From: Cytobacillus gottheilii
GTDB taxonomy: Bacteria; Bacillota; Bacilli; Bacillales; Cytobacillaceae
Assembly: GCF_900166665.1 (NCBI RefSeq)
Contig: NZ_LT800494.1
Span: 3,740,545 to 3,804,544, forward strand
Direction of reading: 5' to 3'
DNA: 64,000 bases
A program made the position numbers and the translations under genes. Position 1 is the first letter of the stretch, and each line of letters begins with the position of its first letter. The notes beneath the pieces were generated by a model. That model worked only from the letters and a program-made list of their open reading frames with translations, was not told where the DNA came from and searched no databases. Shown here piece by piece: positions 57,456-64,000 of this stretch.

Positions 57456-57619
57456 TTTTGAAATAGAATCTACGCCGTCAAGCTTCACCGTAGCTAAGCA
57501 TAACAGCTGATCTCACACTTCACCATCAGAGATCCTTGGGCTGGAAGGTTATGTCTTGTTCTTATATTTGCATTAATAGGTGAGTTCTAGATCATTGTTT
57601 CCTATGATGGAAGCTATGG

Positions 57620-58090
57620 ACTATTGTGTTTGTTTCTCCTGTTTTCACGACTCCTTTTTCCAGATACTAGGCTTTTGTGTCTCCTTTTTTCTGTTTTTAC
57701 GACTTTTTTCCATTTACTGGACTTTTGTGTCTCGTTTCTTCTGTTTTCACAACATTATTTTCCAGTTATTAGACTTTCATGTCTTGTTTTTTCTGTTTTC
57801 ACGATACTGTTTTCCAGTTATTGGACTTTTGTGTCTCGTTTCTTCTGTTTTCACGACACTGTTTTCCAGTTATTGGACTTTCGTGTCTCGTTTCTCCTGT
57901 TTCCACGACTCTTTTTTCCAGTTACTGGACTTTCGTGTCTCGTTTCTCTCGTTTTCGCGACACTGTTTTCCATTTACTGGACTTTCGTGTCTCGTTTCTC
58001 TCTTTTTTACGACTGTATTTTCCATTTATTGAATTACCACATCTTCTTTATCCTTTTTTCACGACACTGTTGTCCAGTTACTATTTAAGC
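57620..58090. repeat. Tandem array B: about 9 units of 52 bp
   Basis: Units starting TTTTCACGAC recur at about 57645, 57693, 57743, 57795, 57847, 57899, 57951, 58003 and 58055; most steps are 52 bases. A unit reads CACGACACTG, then TTTTCCAGTTA(C/T)TGGAC, then TTTCGTGTCTCGTTTCT. TCCAGTTACTGGA is palindromic, and CGACAC can pair with GTGTC-TCG further on. Because 52 is not divisible by three, open frames appear in all three frames; none is a credible gene. Confidence 0.92.
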
Positions 58091-58166
58091 GCATTGTTCG
58101 CTAGTTTTATTCTAATTGGATAAAATTAAACTAAGCAGTTTTTCTAAAAGTTAGGAGGCTTTAGTT

Positions 58167-58460
58167 ATGAATAAAGAAATCTTTTTAAACGGCACGTCTA
58201 TTAATGTTAAAGGCTTGAAGCACGACGTTGCAGGAAGTCTTCATAAAATCACCGTTGTCTTTGATGTGAATAGTGAGGAATATCATGACATCGCTGTATT
58301 ATTATATGAGAAAAACTTTGAAGTTTCCGTACCTTCCTTACAATTGGCTTTCTCGGGAGAAATCGTACACTACTACACCTCGCTTACAAACCTATATGAA
58401 AAAGGAAATGTCGGAGAGTATACGGTAACCTTTCTTGAAAAGGAACGAGAGACACAATGA
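58167..58460 (+). CDS. ykvR: YkvR-like protein (DUF3219)
   Basis: The 97-residue soluble protein is mostly beta-strand by composition, beginning NKEIFLNGTSINVKGLKHDV and containing KITVVFDVNSEEYHDI, which matches the DUF3219 family (YkvR). Function unknown. GGAGG precedes the ATG. Its stop overlaps the ATG of the LLM oxidoreductase gene by four bases. Confidence 0.72.
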   Translation: MNKEIFLNGTSINVKGLKHDVAGSLHKITVVFDVNSEEYHDIAVLLYEKNFEVSVPSLQLAFSGEIVHYYTSLTNLYEKGNVGEYTVTFLEKERETQ

Positions 58461-59458
58461 AGCTAAGCATCTTGGATCAATCGCCTATTTCAGCGGACCA
58501 AACGGCAAAAGAGGCACTTGAAGCTTCCTTGAAGCTTGCCCAGCACGGAGAAAAATATGGTTATTCCCGCTACTGGATTGCGGAGCATCATGATTTAAAC
58601 GGACTAGCCTGCCCCGCACCGGAAATTATGCTGAGTTATATTGGTGCACAAACGAATACCATTCGGATTGGATCCGGTGCCGTGCTTTTACCCTACTATA
58701 AACCTTATAAGGTTGCGGAGGTTTTTAATATGCTTGCCACATTGTTTCCAGACCGCATCGATATCGGGCTTGGCCGGGCTCCCGGCGGTTCCGCTGAAGC
58801 AAGCCAGGCACTATCTGATCATTTCTTAAAAGGCGTATGGTCCTTTCCTGACTCAATTGATGACCTTTTGCATTTTCTGCAAAATGATTTCCCCGAAGAT
58901 CATTCCTTTGCCAAAGTAAAAGCAGCACCTATACCTGATCAGACACCACACCCGTGGCTGCTGGGCACAAGCAAAAAAAGCGCTATACTTGCCGGTGAAA
59001 AAGGCATATCATATGTATTCGGCCATTTTATGAGTGACAAGAATGGTCCTGCAATTGTGGAGCAGTATCGGGATGTTTACAGCAAAACTCCACACAAAGA
59101 AAAACCTTATGTCATTATAGCGGCAACTGTGTTTTGCGCTGAGACAACGGAAAAAGCTGAAGAAATTGCTTTAAGTTCTTTAATCTGGTCGATGCAGAGA
59201 GAAAAGAAAGAGGGAAATCAAGGAGTACCAAGCATAGAAAATGCGAAAAATACCCGGCTCTCTTTTGAAGAAAAAACAAAGCTCGAAGCTATGAAGGAGA
59301 AGATCATTTTCGGGAATCCTGCTGAAGTTAAGCGGAGGCTTGACCTATTGCAAAAGCAATATCATGCTGATGAGCTTATGATTGTGACGATTACATATGA
59401 TCCTACTGATAAATACGAGTCTTATCGGTTAATAGCCCAGGAATATGAAAAGTTTTAA
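58457..59458 (+). CDS. LLM-class flavin-dependent oxidoreductase (MsnO8 type)
   Basis: This 333-residue luciferase-like monooxygenase fold protein has KLSILDQSPI at the N-terminus, YSRYWIAEHHDLNGLACPAPEI near 40 and RIDIGLGRAPGG near 100, the hallmark of the MsnO8 group, which includes many uncharacterised Bacillus enzymes. It uses FMNH2 and oxygen on an unknown substrate. It is translationally coupled to the DUF3219 gene and ends at a terminator shared with the opposing sulfatase-activating operon. Confidence 0.87.
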   Translation: MKLSILDQSPISADQTAKEALEASLKLAQHGEKYGYSRYWIAEHHDLNGLACPAPEIMLSYIGAQTNTIRIGSGAVLLPYYKPYKVAEVFNMLATLFPDRIDIGLGRAPGGSAEASQALSDHFLKGVWSFPDSIDDLLHFLQNDFPEDHSFAKVKAAPIPDQTPHPWLLGTSKKSAILAGEKGISYVFGHFMSDKNGPAIVEQYRDVYSKTPHKEKPYVIIAATVFCAETTEKAEEIALSSLIWSMQREKKEGNQGVPSIENAKNTRLSFEEKTKLEAMKEKIIFGNPAEVKRRLDLLQKQYHADELMIVTITYDPTDKYESYRLIAQEYEKF

Positions 59459-59489
59459 TTCACTGTTTGCAGGCTGTATATTAAATAGC

Positions 59490-59522
59490 AGAGGCATCTA
59501 CGCTTGTAGATGCCTCTTTTAT
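59490..59522. terminator. Bidirectional terminator
   Basis: GAGGCATCTAC pairs with GTAGATGCCTC around GCTT, with T and A runs. It separates the LLM gene (+) from the sulfatase operon (-). Confidence 0.88.
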
Positions 59523-59526
59523 CCTC

Positions 59527-60480
59527 TTAAACATCAGCTGCACAGCGGAATCCTACATTGCCTGAAGAGCTGTCTTCTGTATTCGAACTCCGGGCTGCCA
59601 CTCTGTAGCGATTACAGTATGAATCATGACATAAATAGGAACCGCCTCGCATTGTTCTTGGTGATTCTGGCATCTGCATATTGGTGTTAGAATCATCTTT
59701 TTTAGAACGATCAAACCAATTTGCACACCATTCCCAGACGTTTCCTGCCATATTGTGCAAACCATATCCATTTGCCGGAAAAGCATGAACAGGTGCTGTT
59801 CCTAAATAGCCATCTTCTTCTGTATTTTTCACCGGAAACTGACCTTGCCAAATATTGCAGTAATGCTCACCATTTGGCTGTAAGGTATCTCCCCATGGAT
59901 ACCTCTTCTGAACAAGCCCGCCTCTTGCGGCAAATTCCCACTCTTCTTCTGTCAGCAGTCTTTTTCCAGCCCACTTGCAATAAGCCTGAGCGTCATTCCA
60001 GGAAACATGCACAACAGGATGATCCATTCGGTCTTCAATTGAAGAATTAGGACCTTCTGGATGCTGCCAATTGGCTCCATGTACAACACGCCACCATGGG
60101 GTTTGTACCGGTGCCTGTGTGACTTTGGCAGCTGTTTCCTCAGATATTAGCAGATGAAAAACAAAAGACCAGCCGAATTTGTCGGCATCTGTCTGATAGT
60201 TTGTCGAGTTAATAAATTCTTGAAACTCGCGGTTTGTGACGGTATATGGATCAATATAAAAAGGAGCAACCTTTACTTCCCGGATCGGTCCTTCCTTGTC
60301 AAACGGATTGGCGTCATCATCCTCCGTTCCCATTAAAAAGGTGCCGCCTTCAAGGTAAACCATATTCTCTCTATCCTCCGGCTTCAATTGCGTCTCAAAA
60401 TTTTGTTCATTTTCTAAAACAGTATTATTCACAGAAATAGACGATCTGGATGCTGAACAGCAGCTTTTCTGGTTGTCCAT
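59527..60480 (-). CDS. Formylglycine-generating enzyme (sulfatase activator)
   Basis: The 317-residue FGE (SUMF1 family) converts the active-site Cys of sulfatases to formylglycine using oxygen and copper. It has MVYLEGGTFLMGTED, HPVVHVSWNDAQAYCKWAGKRLLTEEEWEFAARGG and the C-terminal RGGSYLCHDSYCNRYR with both catalytic cysteines (about 284 and 289, five apart as in the human enzyme). The first ~35 residues are variable and start with a CC pair (SCCSAS). No signal peptide, so it acts in the cytoplasm on its neighbour, the Cys-type sulfatase. Confidence 0.93.
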   Translation of the reverse strand: MDNQKSCCSASRSSISVNNTVLENEQNFETQLKPEDRENMVYLEGGTFLMGTEDDDANPFDKEGPIREVKVAPFYIDPYTVTNREFQEFINSTNYQTDADKFGWSFVFHLLISEETAAKVTQAPVQTPWWRVVHGANWQHPEGPNSSIEDRMDHPVVHVSWNDAQAYCKWAGKRLLTEEEWEFAARGGLVQKRYPWGDTLQPNGEHYCNIWQGQFPVKNTEEDGYLGTAPVHAFPANGYGLHNMAGNVWEWCANWFDRSKKDDSNTNMQMPESPRTMRGGSYLCHDSYCNRYRVAARSSNTEDSSSGNVGFRCAADV

Positions 60481-60553
60481 TGGATCACTCCTTTAGTAAA
60501 TCTCACACTTATCATTTTCCCATTCGGGCAGGAGTTTTACAAAATTTCAGCAC

Positions 60554-61291
60554 TCAATAATAGAGTGGCATTTTATTTTCATACTTATTAATTTTATTAG
60601 TAAACCTTAATGTAGTCAGGTGTGGTCGCGTAATGGCACTTCCAACCACGACTGCATAGGCACCCAAATATAAACTTTCGATCGCCTCTTCAGGTGTATT
60701 AATTTTCCCTTCCATTAGCACGAGTCCTTTTCCCTCACATGCACGTACAATTTTAGCCAGCATTTCAAAGTCAGGACTATCAATTGACTTCGGGTTATCA
60801 TTGAATCGATACAGAGTTGGAGCCACCATATGAGCCCCTTGCTCTAGTGCGGTGACAGCTTCTTGTTCATTGCGGATATCAGCTAAAATGATGGTTTCAG
60901 GATATTTTTGTTTGATTTTTTCAATTAGGAGATATGCTTTTTCACCATCTGCATTGATTCGGTCTGTTGCATCAATCGCCACAATATCGGCACCTGCGCT
61001 TATAACTTCATCAACAGCTTCCATGTTTGGAGTGATAAAAACAGAACTATTCTCTGAATGCTGCTTCCACAGACCAATTATAGGAAGGTCTGTGATTTGA
61101 CGGACCTCGCTGATTTGTTCCGGAGTATTAAGACGAAGGCCTGCTGCTCCTCCCCATATCGCAGACTTAGCCATCCCGGTAATAATGCCTGGCATATACA
61201 TTGGGTCGTCCTTTTTTGCCTGACATGAAACAATAAGACCATTTTTTAATTGCTGGATCATTTTCTGCTGTTTCTCATTATAAGATTGCAT
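60554..61291 (-). CDS. nanE: N-acetylmannosamine-6-phosphate 2-epimerase NanE
   Basis: The 245-residue TIM-barrel epimerase interconverts ManNAc-6-P and GlcNAc-6-P. The LKNGLIVSCQAKKDDPMY, GIITGMAKSAIWGGAAGLRLN, LPIIGLWK and ILADIRNEQEA segments are diagnostic, with the catalytic Lys in the LWK region and Glu in VLMEGKINTPEEA. Start at the ATG at 61291 with GAGGAGG upstream; the longer frame to 61321 has no advantage. In this operon it may act on a product of the PTS and sulfatase. Confidence 0.92.
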   Translation of the reverse strand: MQSYNEKQQKMIQQLKNGLIVSCQAKKDDPMYMPGIITGMAKSAIWGGAAGLRLNTPEQISEVRQITDLPIIGLWKQHSENSSVFITPNMEAVDEVISAGADIVAIDATDRINADGEKAYLLIEKIKQKYPETIILADIRNEQEAVTALEQGAHMVAPTLYRFNDNPKSIDSPDFEMLAKIVRACEGKGLVLMEGKINTPEEAIESLYLGAYAVVVGSAITRPHLTTLRFTNKINKYENKMPLYY

Positions 61292-61373
61292 TAGACCATT
61301 ACCTCCTCTATTTAGATACATAATGGAAAAATCCCGCTTACTCAGAAGAATAAGCGAGAGTTACCCAGCACTT

Positions 61374-61850
61374 TTATTTTGTTAGTTCAATAATCTTTTC
61401 CTGCTGTGCTTCTACTTTTTCATTTGGATTGTTTACTTTGCAGGCTTCCCCGCTTGTAAAAATCATAATAATATCTGTTGAAGGAACAAGATCTTTAATT
61501 GAATCAAAATCGACCGTTAATAATAGGTCACCTTGCTTCACTTTTTGTCCATCTTGGATATGAGAAGTGAATCCTTTTCCCTCTAAATTTACGGTATCCA
61601 CACCAACATGAATAAGAATCTCTTTTCCATCCTCTGTCTTTAATCCTACCGCATGATTTGTTTTAAAAACAAAATCAACCACAGCATCTACAGGAGAGAA
61701 TACTTGCGAAGCACTCGGTGCAATAGCAAAGCCATCACCCATGATTTTTTGTGAAAAAGTTTCATCGTTTACTTGTTCAATCGATTTAATCGTCCCTGCA
61801 GCAGGGCTAACAAAACCATCTTTTTTCTTTTTATTAAAAAGTCCAAACAT
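61374..61850 (-). CDS. PTS glucose-type EIIA component
   Basis: The 158-residue cytosolic phosphocarrier of the glucose superfamily reads VSPAAGTIKSIEQVNDETFSQKIMGDGFAIAPS, and ILIHVGVDTVNLEGKGF carries the phosphorylated His (about 90). It passes phosphate from HPr to the EIIB domain at the end of this window. Start at the ATG at 61850 with GGTGAG upstream; the GTG at 61859 is an alternative. It overlaps the sulfatase stop region. Confidence 0.9.
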   Translation of the reverse strand: MFGLFNKKKKDGFVSPAAGTIKSIEQVNDETFSQKIMGDGFAIAPSASQVFSPVDAVVDFVFKTNHAVGLKTEDGKEILIHVGVDTVNLEGKGFTSHIQDGQKVKQGDLLLTVDFDSIKDLVPSTDIIMIFTSGEACKVNNPNEKVEAQQEKIIELTK

Positions 61851-61851
61851 G

Positions 61852-63234
61852 TTACTCACCAGCCTTTAAATAATCATTAGGATCTTTCGAGCTAGGGTTA
61901 TACGTTTCAGCACGGTTAACCTTCCAGCCTTCTTTTGTTTTAAAATGACCAGATAGAATCGGATCATTTGTTTCAACTTGATGTTCATGCAGTTTCTGGC
62001 GCATTTCTTCAAGCGTTGTTGCGTATCGCTCATCACCGGCCAAATTATTTCTTTCGCCTGGATCGTATAATAAATCATATAATCCTTCATGAGGCTTAAC
62101 AGCTTCTTCTAAACCATTTTCATGAAATAATGTTTTCGTTGGTGAATTGTCAATATTTGTACGGTTAATTTTCAAATAGTTTTCATCATAATATTTAATA
62201 TACTTATACCTTTTCGTGCGGATGCTTCTCGCAGGCTCATAGGACGTGTGATAGTTGATTTCAGCAAAGATCTCGTCTCTCACCTCATGATCCATCACTT
62301 TAAACATCTCTGCAAAAGAAACACCCTGCAGATAAGATGGCTTTTCAATCTCCAGCAATTCACATAATGTAGGGAAGATATCTACCTGCGATACAAGACC
62401 TTCTACTTCCTCACCAATCATATTGCTTCCAGGAACACGCATGATCAATGAAACACCAATTCCAGTATCATAAAGCGTACATTTGCCGAATGGGAAAGCT
62501 AAACCATGGTCCGTCGTGAAAATAATAATGGAATTGTCATATAACCCTTCTTCTTTTAAGGCATCAATCACGATTTTGAATGATTCGTTTGCCCAAGTAG
62601 CAGAGTTAAGGTATCCAGCGTAGTCTTCACGAATTCTCTTATCATCCGACATTGGGTATGGAGGCATTACATACTTTGGATCAAACTCCGGATAATCCTC
62701 GTGTGCTTCTTCAGGAAATTTGCGATGTGTCGCAAACATTCCATAAGATAAAAAGAAAGGCTGATCCTTATCTGTCTGCTGCAGCCAGTCACGAACTTGA
62801 TTTGCGTTTTCATAATCCCACTTCACAAGCTCCTGTTCAGTTAGACCAGAATTATCAGCCGTAATATCCTGGTCATATCCAATCATTTTTGCCCCATTTT
62901 TATGATCTGTATAGCTGCCAGCCTCATGCTGAATACCACATAGCACAGTATGATAATCTTGCTTCTTTAAGAAATTTACTAAATGCTGATTATAATCATG
63001 AAGCTGGAATCCACGCTGAGACAATCCATACATCCCGTTGCTATGCGGGTACATTCCAGTCAGAAGTCCTGACCGGCTTGGTGAACAAGTTGGCCCTACA
63101 CAATAGGCCTGTCTAAAAATGGTTGCTTCTTCCGCAAACTGCTGCAGTGCAGGAGTCGGAACATCATAACCATATGGACTAAGAACTTTTCCGCTATCAT
63201 GAGTGTGTATATAGATTACATTCTTTTTCATCAT
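61852..63234 (-). CDS. Cys-type sulfatase resembling heparan N-sulfatase (sulfamidase)
   Basis: This 460-residue alkaline phosphatase-fold sulfatase has the modification motif TCSPSRSGLLTG, whose Cys50 would become formylglycine, and the second segment SNGMYGLSQRGFQLHDYN, a pattern close to human SGSH. The metal-binding aspartates are in IHTHDSG and FTTDHGLAF. It has no signal peptide, so it works in the cytoplasm; most characterised sulfatases are exported. Substrate is inferred as an N- or O-sulfated amino sugar delivered by the adjacent PTS. Confidence 0.88.
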   Translation of the reverse strand: MMKKNVIYIHTHDSGKVLSPYGYDVPTPALQQFAEEATIFRQAYCVGPTCSPSRSGLLTGMYPHSNGMYGLSQRGFQLHDYNQHLVNFLKKQDYHTVLCGIQHEAGSYTDHKNGAKMIGYDQDITADNSGLTEQELVKWDYENANQVRDWLQQTDKDQPFFLSYGMFATHRKFPEEAHEDYPEFDPKYVMPPYPMSDDKRIREDYAGYLNSATWANESFKIVIDALKEEGLYDNSIIIFTTDHGLAFPFGKCTLYDTGIGVSLIMRVPGSNMIGEEVEGLVSQVDIFPTLCELLEIEKPSYLQGVSFAEMFKVMDHEVRDEIFAEINYHTSYEPARSIRTKRYKYIKYYDENYLKINRTNIDNSPTKTLFHENGLEEAVKPHEGLYDLLYDPGERNNLAGDERYATTLEEMRQKLHEHQVETNDPILSGHFKTKEGWKVNRAETYNPSSKDPNDYLKAGE

Positions 63235-63294
63235 AAAACTCCTTTTAAGATAATGGCAAAGGCCCTATCAAAAATCGATAGAGCACTTCCCCTA

Positions 63295-64000
63295 TTACAA
63301 ATGTTTAATATTATTTTGTTCGATATAATCATCTACTTCACCGCGGATAATATTTACCTTTGGTCCATAGATTACTTGGATCGCCTTACCTCTGACAACT
63401 GTGTTCATGGCGCCAGTCTGCTTTAATGCCTTTGCATCAATCTTATCTGGCTTCACCACAGTTACTCTTAACCTTGTTGCGCAGTTATCAATTTCAGTAA
63501 TGTTATCAAAACCGCCAAGCCCTTCAATGATTAATTTGGCTTTGCCGTCTTCAGCTACAACTACATGACCTTGTTCTTCTTCTGTCACCTCGTCATCGTC
63601 ACGGCCAGGTGTTTTTGCATTTAGCTTAATTATCAAGAACTTAAAGACAAAATAGTAAACCGCTATAACCGGAATGGCTAAAAGAATAACCCAAAGGTAA
63701 TTCGTTTTATCGTTGCCTTGGAATACTCCGAATAGGAGGAATTCAACTAGTCCTGCTGAGAAAGTTGAACCAATTGTAATATTGGCAATGCTCGCTACGA
63801 CAAAACTTAGAGCAAACAGAATTGCTTCTGCTGCGAAAAGAAGTGGTGAAGCGAATAATAGAGCGAATGAAATTGGCTCTGTAACACCTGTAACAAATGC
63901 TGTTAAACCTACGGATAATAAGAAACCAGCTGTTGCTTTTCTTTTTGGTCCTTTAGGAATTGCATGATACATGGCAAGAACAATACCAATCATTCCGAAC
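63295..64000 (-). CDS. PTS EIIBC component, glucose/N-acetylglucosamine type (5' end outside window)
   Basis: Only the C-terminal 235 or so residues are in the window. They comprise the last EIIC helices (VTGVTEPISFALLFASPLLF is the conserved segment), a linker, and an EIIB domain with IDNCATRLRVTV, whose Cys is phosphorylated. It transports and phosphorylates a hexose or amino sugar. The frame is open to base 64000, so the gene continues beyond the window. It is first of the visible sulfatase operon. Confidence 0.9.
   Translation of the reverse strand, partial: FGMIGIVLAMYHAIPKGPKRKATAGFLLSVGLTAFVTGVTEPISFALLFASPLLFAAEAILFALSFVVASIANITIGSTFSAGLVEFLLFGVFQGNDKTNYLWVILLAIPVIAVYYFVFKFLIIKLNAKTPGRDDDEVTEEEQGHVVVAEDGKAKLIIEGLGGFDNITEIDNCATRLRVTVVKPDKIDAKALKQTGAMNTVVRGKAIQVIYGPKVNIIRGEVDDYIEQNNIKHL

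Noticed and set aside
57580-58123. Three overlapping long frames rich in Phe, Ser, Cys and Leu
   Set aside because: They come from a 52-bp tandem repeat, which gives open frames in all three phases because 52 is not divisible by three. None has a credible ribosome site or protein family.

Overview
The window is about 40% G+C and comes from a spore-forming member of the Bacillaceae (Firmicutes). The reasons are two small acid-soluble spore protein genes (gamma type and SspK), strong AGGAGG-type ribosome binding sites with ATG, TTG and GTG starts, many Rho-independent terminators, and a long block whose gene content and order match the Bacillus subtilis yfh/yga region. I saw no tRNA, rRNA, CRISPR array or prophage.

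Layout. (1) 1-1560: an IS110-family insertion sequence with a structured non-coding left side that could encode its guide (bridge) RNA. (2) 2.1-25.5 kb: ygaE, a small membrane protein, ygaD, ygaC/ntdP, ygaB, gamma-SASP, fabL, yfhS, mutY, yfhP, yfhJ, sspK, yfhH, recX, yfhF, yfhE, yfhD and a yfiB/yfiC-like ABC exporter pair. A five-gene oligopeptide/dipeptide ABC transporter sits between ygaB and the SASP gene. (3) 25.6-26.2 kb: a tandem array of 52-bp units. (4) 26.5-44.1 kb: squalene/phytoene synthase, putP, lipoproteins, an oligo-1,6-glucosidase, a DUF2515 protein, squalene-hopene cyclase, purU, an anchored YceG/MltG-like stub, a NUDIX hydrolase, hemY, glutathione peroxidase, a BASS transporter and proline dehydrogenase. 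(5) 44.3-44.5 kb: a yybP-ykoY (Mn2+) riboswitch with promoter and terminator but no recognisable regulated gene. (6) 44.9-48.2 kb: a BCCT osmolyte transporter, a Gly/Tyr-rich protein and an XRE regulator/membrane protein pair. (7) 48.6-57.4 kb: a uronate catabolic cluster (kduI, 2-hydroxyacid dehydrogenase, DctPQM TRAP transporter, zinc alcohol dehydrogenase, two KduD-like SDRs) with a divergent IclR regulator. (8) 57.6-58.1 kb: a second tandem array, also with a 52-bp period. (9) 58.2-64 kb: a DUF3219/LLM oxidoreductase pair, then a minus-strand operon of PTS EIIBC (cut by the window end), a Cys-type sulfatase resembling heparan N-sulfatase, PTS EIIA, NanE and a formylglycine-generating enzyme.

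How they fit together. Clusters 7 and 9 read as parts of glycosaminoglycan-fragment use. The TRAP transporter plus KduI/KduD would handle unsaturated uronate. The PTS, a sulfatase without a signal peptide, its activating enzyme and NanE would handle a sulfated amino sugar inside the cell. The squalene synthase-type gene and the squalene-hopene cyclase suggest local hopanoid or sporulene-type triterpenoid synthesis. Five copies of a ~300-330 bp intergenic repeat, each carrying a terminator-like hairpin, sit next to gene ends.
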